5,105 bases of DNA, from the NCBI GenBank assembly GCA_025937035.1, contig JAICSG010000357.1, forward strand, positions 1-5,105, given 5' to 3'. The position numbers and the translations under genes were made by a program. The stretch is from Thermoanaerobaculia bacterium (lineage in GTDB: Bacteria; Acidobacteriota; Thermoanaerobaculia; Multivoradales; UBA5704). Positions 1-5,105 of the stretch are shown in pieces. How positions within the stretch are numbered: position 1 is the stretch's first letter; each line of letters opens with the position of its first letter. Below the pieces are notes generated by a model. The model was not told the origin of the DNA. It saw only the letters and a list, made by a program, of their open reading frames with translations, and made no database searches.

Positions 1-1886
1 CGGCCTACGAAGAGCTCTACGACGAGCTCCGCGCCGCCTGCCGCCAGAAGAAGATCCCCCTCGACGGCCCCTGGGCTGAGCTCTCCGAGAAGGACCGCGA
101 GTGGATCTGGAGCGGCGCCAACAACCCCTGCAGCCTGGACGACTTCTTCGCGTGGCTGGAGCAGCGCACCTACAAGGTCCACGTGCGCGTGCTGCTCGCC
201 CGCTACCGCGCCTACAACCCCTGCCCGGAGTGTCTCGGCACGCGGCTGCGGCCGGAGGCCCTGGCCGTCCTCCTAGAGGGGAAGAGCCTGCCGGACCTCG
301 CCGCCCTCAGCATCGAGCAGCTCCGCGCCTGGCTACGCGAGCGCCGGTGGACGCCCCGCCAGCGCGAGGTGGCCGGCCATCTGATCGACGAGCTGACCGA
401 GCGGATCGAGGTGCTCCACCGCGTGGGGCTCGACTATCTGACCCTCGACCGCCAGGCGCGCACCCTCTCCGGCGGCGAGACGCAGCGCATCCATCTCGCC
501 GCCGCCCTGGGCTCCGGCCTCACCAGCACCCTCTACGTGCTCGACGAGCCGACCATCGGCCTCCATCCGCAGGACAGCGAGCGGCTGCTCTCCCTGCTGC
601 GCGACCTGGCGGCCAAGGGGAACACGGTGCTGGTGGTGGAGCACGACCGCACCCTGATCCGCGGCGCCGACCACGTGATCGACCTCGGGCCCGCCGCCGG
701 CGAGCGGGGGGGCCGGGTGGTGGCCGAGGGACCGATCGAGGCCATCCTGGCGAACGAATCTTCGCTCACCGGCCGCTATCTTCGCGAGCGCCCGCCCACC
801 CAGGCGCGCCGGCACATGGCCCGCTTCCGGCGCGAGCAGGGGTGGGAGACCCTCTCGGAGGAGCTCTCCGGCCTCCCTCCCATCTCGATCCGCGGCGCCC
901 GCGCCCACAACCTCAAGAACGTCGACGTGGACATCCCCCTGGGGGCCATGGTGGCGGTGACCGGCGTCTCCGGCTCGGGCAAGTCGACGCTGATCGAGAA
1001 CGTCCTCTACGGCACCTACCAGCGCTCGCGCGGCGTGGTGGACGTCGAGCCGGGGGAGTGCGACCTCCTGACCGGCCTCGAAGGACTGGTGGACGTGACC
1101 CTGGTCGACCAGCGCCCGCTGGGACGGTCGAGCCGCTCGAACCCGATCACCTATATCAAGACCTACGACGAGATCCGCAAGCTCTTCGCCGCCACCTCCG
1201 ACGCCAAGGCCCGGCGGATCACCGCCGCCCACTTCTCCTTCAACGTGGACAAGGGGCGCTGCCCGTCCTGCGAGGGGACCGGCATCACCGAGGTGGACAT
1301 GCAGTTCATGGCGCCGGTGACCGTGCTCTGCGAGACCTGCCAGGGGCACCGCTTCCGGCCCGAGGTGCTGGCGGTGCGCTACAAGGGGAAGAACATCTCC
1401 GAGGTCCTGGACCTGACGGTGGAGGACGCCATCGAATTCTTCGCCGATCAGAAGCGGCTGGCCAAGCGCCTGCGCGTGCTCATCGACGTGGGGCTCGGCT
1501 ACCTGCGGCTCGGGCAGTCCACCTCGACCCTCTCCGGGGGCGAGGCGCAGCGCCTCAAGCTCGCCAGCTTCCTCGACCGTCCCACGGCGGAGGGCCGGCG
1601 GCTCTTCCTCTTCGACGAGCCCACGACCGGCCTCCATCTCGCCGACATCGACCTCCTCTACCACACGCTCCGGCGGCTGGTGCAGCGGGGGGACGGCGTG
1701 GTGGTGGTGGAGCACAGCCCCGACCTGATCTCGCGCGCCGACTGGATCCTCGATCTCGGCCCCGGCGGCGGCGTGCACGGCGGCGAGGTCCTCTACTCCG
1801 GGCCTCTCGAAGGGTTCCTCGACCACGGCACCGGCCCCACGGCGGAGGAGCTCCGGCGCCACCTGCACTGGGAAGAGGCGGCCTGA
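1..1886 (+). CDS. uvrA: UvrA-family excinuclease ABC subunit A, 5' truncated by window edge
   Basis: This is the damage-recognition ATPase of nucleotide excision repair, which in the known family dimerises, binds damaged DNA and loads UvrB. The frame is open from base 3 to the TGA at 1884-1886, giving 627 visible residues. The usual UvrA is about 940 residues, so roughly 310-340 N-terminal residues, including the first Walker A and the UvrB-binding region, lie outside. Visible in order: a CPEC-x-GTRL element (222-242); ABC signature LSGGETQR (465-488); Walker B LYVLDEPTIGLH (531-566) with H-loop VVEHD (to 647); second Walker A GVSGSGKST (963-989); the conserved DQRPLGR...RSNP segment; a zinc module C-x2-C-x19-C-x2-C (cysteines at 1260, 1269, 1329, 1338); second signature LSGGEAQR (1530-1553); Walker B LFLFDEPTTGLH (1602-1637); and H-loop VVEHS. 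The GTG at 183 lies inside the gene and is not its start. The first signature has Thr where Ala is common, and the second H-loop reads EHS where EHN is usual. It may therefore be a UvrA paralogue and not the housekeeping copy. The family call is very secure; the paralogue question is open. Confidence 0.96.
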   Translation, partial: AYEELYDELRAACRQKKIPLDGPWAELSEKDREWIWSGANNPCSLDDFFAWLEQRTYKVHVRVLLARYRAYNPCPECLGTRLRPEALAVLLEGKSLPDLAALSIEQLRAWLRERRWTPRQREVAGHLIDELTERIEVLHRVGLDYLTLDRQARTLSGGETQRIHLAAALGSGLTSTLYVLDEPTIGLHPQDSERLLSLLRDLAAKGNTVLVVEHDRTLIRGADHVIDLGPAAGERGGRVVAEGPIEAILANESSLTGRYLRERPPTQARRHMARFRREQGWETLSEELSGLPPISIRGARAHNLKNVDVDIPLGAMVAVTGVSGSGKSTLIENVLYGTYQRSRGVVDVEPGECDLLTGLEGLVDVTLVDQRPLGRSSRSNPITYIKTYDEIRKLFAATSDAKARRITAAHFSFNVDKGRCPSCEGTGITEVDMQFMAPVTVLCETCQGHRFRPEVLAVRYKGKNISEVLDLTVEDAIEFFADQKRLAKRLRVLIDVGLGYLRLGQSTSTLSGGEAQRLKLASFLDRPTAEGRRLFLFDEPTTGLHLADIDLLYHTLRRLVQRGDGVVVVEHSPDLISRADWILDLGPGGGVHGGEVLYSGPLEGFLDHGTGPTAEELRRHLHWEEAA

Positions 1887-1972
1887 GGGGGATTTTTCCA
1901 GCCGGACCCTCTGTTTCCCGGAGGGAGAGCCCCAGGGGGCGCGAGGATTTACGTTAGGATCAACGACCGGCC

Positions 1973-2962
1973 ATGGAATCGACCCTCTCTCCAGCGGCGC
2001 CGATAGCGCGCTCCCCCCGTCCGATCCTCTGGTGGGTGGGGACGTTCGGCGGCGCCTTCCTCGCCTGTGTCCTCCTCTTCGCCGTCTGGGCCAAGGCGAT
2101 CGATCCGCCATCGTTCGTCGACCAGATCCACACCGAGGGTCTCGACTTCCTGCTCCCCGCCCGCGCCGTCGCCCTGATCGCGCTGGCCCTGGAGGCGGGG
2201 CTCGGGCTGCTGCTGCTCTTCGGCGTGCGGCGCAAGTGGGTGCTGATCCCCGCGACCCTGCTGGTCGCCTTCTTCCTCTCCCTCACCGGACGGGCCTGGT
2301 GGCTCGCCGAGCACGGCCAGCGCAACGCCGCCGAGTCGTGCGGCTGCTTCGGCAACCTCGTGCAGCGGACCCCCGCGCAGGCCTTCTGGCAGGACCTGGC
2401 CCTGCTCGTGCCGGCCCTCCTCCTCGCCTGGGTGGGGCGCGAGCGCCGGCCGCCGCTGGTCCCCCCGAAGCGGACCCTCATCGCCGTGATCGGCACCCTG
2501 GCGGTGCTCTTCCTCGCCTGGAAGGCGCCCGAGCTGCCGCTGGACAACCTGGCGACGCGCCTGCGCCCGGGCACCGAGGTGAGCAAGACCTGCGTGGGCG
2601 AAGGGGCCCAGCGGGTCTGCCTCGACGGCATGATTCCCGAGCTGCGGCAGGGGGAGCATCTGGTGGTGATGGCGAAGCTCGACGATCCCGCCTTCACCAA
2701 GGCCGTGGACGCGCTGAATGCCTACGCCAGCGGCCCCGGCCCGGCGCTCTGGGTGCTCACCTCGTCGACCGCCGACCAGCAGCGGGCCTTCTTCTGGCAG
2801 TGGGGGCCCCGGTTCCAGATCCGCGAGGCGCCGCCCGAGCTGCTGCGCCCGCTCTACCGCCGCCTGCCCCGGTCGTTCGCGGTCAAGGACGGGCGGGTAA
2901 CCGAAACCTTCCAGGGGCTGCCGCCCGCCGTCCAGGCGTCCGCCTCCAAGAGAGCTCCATGA
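1973..2962 (+). CDS. MauE/DoxX-like membrane redox protein fused to a thioredoxin-like periplasmic domain
   Basis: The protein has 329 residues. Five hydrophobic segments are seen at about 18-42, 61-85, 88-106, 137-154 and 168-184. Positive charges (RRK 86-88; RERR...KR 156-167) sit in the predicted cytoplasmic loops. This puts the loop holding the C-G-C-F-G motif (residues 123-127, bases 2339-2353) and the whole C-terminus in the periplasm. The CGCFG motif followed by a hydrophobic helix is typical of MauE/DoxX-type proteins; MauE is needed for maturation of disulfide-rich methylamine dehydrogenase. Residues about 200-320 resemble a thioredoxin fold: a strand at HLVVMAKLDD, another at LWVLTSS, and a possible cis-Pro region at LPRSFAVKDGRV. 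There is no CxxC there, only an isolated pair, Cys207 and Cys216. The ATG at 1973 is the first start possible, because an in-frame TAG lies at 1955-1957. The nearest purine-rich site (AGGA, 1956-1959) is 13 bases away, so initiation looks weak. The domain call is by motif and topology; the substrate is unknown. A quinone- or thiol-linked partner role for the next gene is inference. Confidence 0.82.
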   Translation: MESTLSPAAPIARSPRPILWWVGTFGGAFLACVLLFAVWAKAIDPPSFVDQIHTEGLDFLLPARAVALIALALEAGLGLLLLFGVRRKWVLIPATLLVAFFLSLTGRAWWLAEHGQRNAAESCGCFGNLVQRTPAQAFWQDLALLVPALLLAWVGRERRPPLVPPKRTLIAVIGTLAVLFLAWKAPELPLDNLATRLRPGTEVSKTCVGEGAQRVCLDGMIPELRQGEHLVVMAKLDDPAFTKAVDALNAYASGPGPALWVLTSSTADQQRAFFWQWGPRFQIREAPPELLRPLYRRLPRSFAVKDGRVTETFQGLPPAVQASASKRAP

Positions 2963-2965
2963 GGT
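2961..2965 (+). promoter_or_regulatory. Shine-Dalgarno site of the CPHC thioredoxin gene, overlapping the upstream stop codon
   Basis: GAGGT lies 7 bases before the ATG at 2973 and shares two bases with the TGA stop (2960-2962) of the MauE-like gene. The spacing favours ATG 2973 over the second in-frame ATG at 2982. Ribosomes ending on the upstream gene would reach this site directly, which suggests translational coupling. Confidence 0.75.
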
Positions 2966-2972
2966 CATCGCG

Positions 2973-3806
2973 ATGAAGCAGATGAGATCCGCAATCCTGG
3001 CCGTGCTCGCGGCCGCCTCGCTGGCCGCCGCCGCGCTCGCCCAGGGCGTCCCGCCGGACGCCGTGATGCGCGGTTTCCAGCGGACCGGCGACTACATCCT
3101 CCTGGTCAACGGCAATCCGGTGCCGGCGGCCGAGATCTACAGGAACGATCAGGTTCCGGCCATCCTGATCCTCACCTCGGCGCTCCCCTCGCCCGTGCTG
3201 ATGACGCCGCGGTCCGGCAACGTCGAGACGGTCAACCTGATGAAGGTCTCGAAGCAGAAGGACGGCTCCGTGGATCTGCTGGCCGACGCCGTGCTCGCGC
3301 CCCTGGGCCCCTTCCAGCTCGAGGGCTCGAACCCCTCCTTCACCTACCAGGGCAAGAAGGTGAGCCTCACCCCCCGGCCCGCCCTGCGCGGGCTGCGCAA
3401 GGGGTCGGAGCTGCTGGCCAACATCCCCGAGTACATCCACAACGCCAACGGGTACAAGCCCAACGCGGCGGCCATCGCCGCGCTCAAGGCGGACCGCAAG
3501 CCGGTGACCGTGCACGTCGTCTTCGGCTCCTGGTGCCCGCACTGCCGCCAGCACGTGCCGCTGCTGCTGAAGGTCGAGAACGAGGTGAGGAACCCGAACA
3601 TCAAGTTCGAGTACTACGGGATCGACAATCCGCCGGACGGCTGGAAGGACCCCGAGGTCAAGCGGCTGGGGGTCAAGGGGATTCCGACCGCCCTCGTCTA
3701 CATCAACGGCGTGCAGGCCGGCCGCATCGAGGGCGCGACGGACTGGGACGCCCCCGAGGTGGCGCTCTCGAAGGTGATCAGCGGCGCGACGGGGAAGGGG
3801 AAGTAA
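2973..3806 (+). CDS. Exported thioredoxin-fold protein with CPHC active site
   Basis: The protein has 277 residues. Residues 1-23 are a Sec signal peptide: basic start (K2, R5), an Ala/Leu core, and a likely signal peptidase I site after A-L-A (residue 23). Residues about 25-150 form an N-terminal region I do not recognise as a named domain; it looks strand-rich and has no cysteine. Residues about 160-275 are a thioredoxin domain: strand VTVHVVFGSW, active site C188-P-H-C191 (bases 3534-3545), then P196, and the cis-proline loop G-I-P238-T. The CPHC dipeptide is that of DsbA and usually makes the site oxidising, whereas the W-C-x-x-C setting and the cis-Pro loop are more like TlpA/MauD-type periplasmic proteins. 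These two cysteines are the only ones in the protein. The gene starts 10 bases after the MauE-like gene with a strong, overlapping ribosome site, so they are very likely one operon and may act as membrane oxidant and soluble partner. No lipobox is seen. Its final 29 bases overlap the convergent LuxC-family gene. The thioredoxin call is secure; direction of electron flow and substrates are inference. Confidence 0.9.
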   Translation: MKQMRSAILAVLAAASLAAAALAQGVPPDAVMRGFQRTGDYILLVNGNPVPAAEIYRNDQVPAILILTSALPSPVLMTPRSGNVETVNLMKVSKQKDGSVDLLADAVLAPLGPFQLEGSNPSFTYQGKKVSLTPRPALRGLRKGSELLANIPEYIHNANGYKPNAAAIAALKADRKPVTVHVVFGSWCPHCRQHVPLLLKVENEVRNPNIKFEYYGIDNPPDGWKDPEVKRLGVKGIPTALVYINGVQAGRIEGATDWDAPEVALSKVISGATGKGK

Positions 3807-5070
3807 GCGCCGCCAGCGGATCGATCCCGCCGTTGAGCCAGGTGGCGTCCGGCGATTGCAGCTCGCCGGGCGCCGCGAAGCGGGACACCCCCAAGTCCGC
3901 CAGCCGGGATTCCAGCGCCCACGCCTCCTCCCCCGCCAGCGCCGCCCCCTGCAGCCGGCCTCGCCAGGGCGCGAGGATCTCCGGCAGCCGCTCCAGATCT
4001 TTCAGCGGATGAACCCGCACGGTGCGCAGCCCCGGCGAGGCTTTCAGCTCCGGGTCGGGATCGACGATCACCGTCCCCTGCCGCAACGCCAGATTGGACA
4101 TCCGGAGCCCCCGCATCTCGGCCTCCAGGCGCAGGTGCTGGACCGCCGCCGAGACCGCCCGGACCGGCGGCCCCGGCGGCCAGCGGCGGGCGAGGTCGAG
4201 GAGCTCGGTCTCCAGACGACGGCTGAGCGCCGCCGCGTCCCCCGCCGTGTGGACCGCCACCACCGAGAGGCACCCCCGCTGATCGAAGAGCGCGACGTCG
4301 CGCGCCAGCCCCTCCGCCGCGGCGCGGACGTCCGCCGAGGCGCCGACCACCCCGAAGCTGATCTTCGGGCCGTAGCCCACTACCTTGCCCGGCGCCCGCC
4401 GTTCGAGATCCGCCAGCGCCCTCCGCTCTCCATAGGCGAGCACCGTCCCCACCCCTTCCAGCACCGGCGCCTCCAGCCGGACGTCCCCGCCAGGCCAGGT
4501 CGCGGCGGCCACGGCGCCGGCCAGCCGCGGCTCTCTGCGGGTCAACGCGGTCAGGAAGGCGGGCGCGAACAGGGGCTCGGCCGAGGGGGATTTGAGCAGC
4601 ACCGGCCGCCGGACCAGCAGGGCGGGGAGCAGGGTCTGGACGGCCAGAGCGGGGAGGTTGGAGGCGAGGACGGCCAGCACCGGCCCAGCGTCCTCCGACG
4701 CCGGACGGGCCCGGGCCAGCAGCGCCGCCGCCGGCTCCCGCCGTACCCCGCCCAGCACCACCTCCAGGCCGGCCCGCAGCCCCTCCTTGGAGAGCCCGCA
4801 GAGGCGGGCCAGGGGCGGATCGAGCGCCCGCCGTTCCAGCGACACGGTGCGCAGGAAGGTCGAAACCGTATCCCCCCAGGCGGCGAGCATCTCGTCGTCC
4901 GGAATGGCCCGCAGCGCCGCCTCCCCCTCCCGCAGGGCCGCCACGACCCGGCCCAGGGATTCGGGGGTCCAGCGGGCCGCGCTGTAGCGGATTCCAGGCT
5001 TGTCGACGGCGCGAAAGACCGGCTCTCGGGAGTGCGGATAAGTTGCGGGGAGGAAGGCGTCGCGGAGCAT
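3778..5070 (-). CDS. LuxC-family acyl-CoA reductase
   Basis: The protein has 430 residues, close to the usual length of LuxC-family proteins, and is related to aldehyde dehydrogenases. LuxC reduces activated fatty acyl groups to aldehydes with NADPH; in luminous bacteria it works with the acyl-protein synthetase LuxE. Visible marks: the cofactor-binding-type segment from VLAVLASNLP (131-140) to RRPVLLKSPSAEPLF (154-168); GYGPKISFGVV (232-242); the conserved L-F-D-Q-R-G-C-L-S block (261-269), whose Cys267 is the likely acyl-accepting nucleophile by analogy with the active cysteine of LuxC; and a family-like C-terminus G-V-S-R-F...W-L-N-G-G-I-D-P-L (394-419). There is no signal peptide or membrane helix, so it should be cytosolic. 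ATG 5070 gives a full-length protein. The frame stays open to the window edge upstream, but contains no ATG, GTG or TTG there. Only a distant GGGGA (5087-5091) precedes the ATG, so initiation may depend on an upstream gene. No luxA/luxB is in view, so a role in light production should not be assumed; aldehyde, alcohol or lipid metabolism is more likely. The exact substrate is unknown. Confidence 0.88.
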   Translation of the reverse strand: MLRDAFLPATYPHSREPVFRAVDKPGIRYSAARWTPESLGRVVAALREGEAALRAIPDDEMLAAWGDTVSTFLRTVSLERRALDPPLARLCGLSKEGLRAGLEVVLGGVRREPAAALLARARPASEDAGPVLAVLASNLPALAVQTLLPALLVRRPVLLKSPSAEPLFAPAFLTALTRREPRLAGAVAAATWPGGDVRLEAPVLEGVGTVLAYGERRALADLERRAPGKVVGYGPKISFGVVGASADVRAAAEGLARDVALFDQRGCLSVVAVHTAGDAAALSRRLETELLDLARRWPPGPPVRAVSAAVQHLRLEAEMRGLRMSNLALRQGTVIVDPDPELKASPGLRTVRVHPLKDLERLPEILAPWRGRLQGAALAGEEAWALESRLADLGVSRFAAPGELQSPDATWLNGGIDPLAALTSPSPSRR

Positions 5071-5077
5071 GGGAAAG

Positions 5078-5105
5078 CTACTGCGATCCCCGCAGCTCCT
5101 CCACC
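5078..5105 (-). CDS. Possible C-terminal tail of an upstream minus-strand gene
   Basis: Read on the minus strand, one frame gives V-E-E-L-R-G-S-Q followed by TAG (5080-5078), 7 bases before the ATG of the LuxC-family gene. Such tight spacing would explain the lack of a good ribosome site for that gene, and LuxC-family genes often follow an acyl-protein synthetase (LuxE-like) gene. Eight codons cannot identify a protein and chance is quite possible. Confidence 0.25.

Noticed and set aside
183..185. GTG as the start of the UvrA protein
   Set aside because: The same frame is open to the left edge, and the residues before 183 continue the protein without a break, so the gene starts outside the window.
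1848..1897. Possible terminator after uvrA, ending in a run of five T (1893-1897)
   Set aside because: The only pairing seen is a 4-base CGCC/GGCG match with a long loop, ending more than 10 bases before the T run. This is too weak for an intrinsic terminator.
1904..1924. Small inverted repeat CCCTC/GAGGG in the uvrA downstream spacer
   Set aside because: A 5-base stem with a 9-base loop and no following T run is expected by chance in GC-rich DNA. I also saw no convincing -35/-10 promoter in this 86-base spacer.
101..1957. Long plus-strand open frame overlapping uvrA
   Set aside because: It is a Pro/Arg/Gly-rich shadow frame with no recognisable domain; the overlapping frame carries all UvrA motifs. 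GC-rich DNA leaves such frames open by chance.
333..2111. 592-codon minus-strand open frame antisense to uvrA
   Set aside because: The translation is low-complexity and motif-free, and mirrors the codon bias of uvrA. It also runs across the uvrA/MauE-like spacer, with no ribosome site I could recognise.
1949..2968. 339-codon minus-strand open frame antisense to the MauE-like gene
   Set aside because: It is rich in Gly/Glu/Arg/Gln with no domain, while the plus strand shows clear membrane helices and the CGCFG motif.
3533..4012. Plus-strand frame across the convergent overlap
   Set aside because: It starts inside the CPHC codons of the thioredoxin gene and continues antisense to the LuxC-family gene. 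Its translation is shadow-like.

Overview
The window is GC-rich, with strong G/C bias at third codon positions, and looks like an ordinary bacterial chromosomal segment packed with protein genes. No tRNA, rRNA, CRISPR array, insertion sequence or phage gene is visible. The mix (a divergent UvrA, a MauE-like redox membrane protein, a secreted CPHC thioredoxin and a LuxC-family acyl-CoA reductase) would fit a GC-rich Gram-negative such as an Acidobacteriota or a myxobacterium/deltaproteobacterium. That placement is an impression from protein style and is not proven by the sequence.

Layout. Positions 1-1886 (+) hold the C-terminal two thirds of a UvrA-family DNA repair ATPase, cut by the left edge. 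After an 86-base spacer, 1973-2962 (+) encodes a five-helix membrane protein with the CGCFG motif of MauE/DoxX-type proteins, fused to a C-terminal thioredoxin-like domain that lacks a CxxC. Ten bases later, 2973-3806 (+) encodes an exported thioredoxin-fold protein with a CPHC active site behind an N-terminal domain I do not recognise. On the other strand, 5070-3778 (-) encodes a LuxC-family acyl-CoA reductase. Its last codons overlap the end of the thioredoxin gene by 29 bases. A possible tail of a further minus-strand gene lies at the right edge.

How the genes relate. The two middle genes almost certainly form a translationally coupled pair. They make sense as a periplasmic thiol-disulfide module, by analogy with MauE plus its thioredoxin-like partner MauD. 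UvrA is on the same strand but separated by a longer spacer, and no functional link is implied. The LuxC-family gene belongs to a separate transcription unit entering from the right. There is no spacer between the two convergent units, so any terminator must lie inside coding sequence.

Nothing here amounts to a wholly new system. The most interesting items are the MauE-like/CPHC redox pair with its fused, CxxC-less thioredoxin domain, and the LuxC-family reductase outside a visible lux context.
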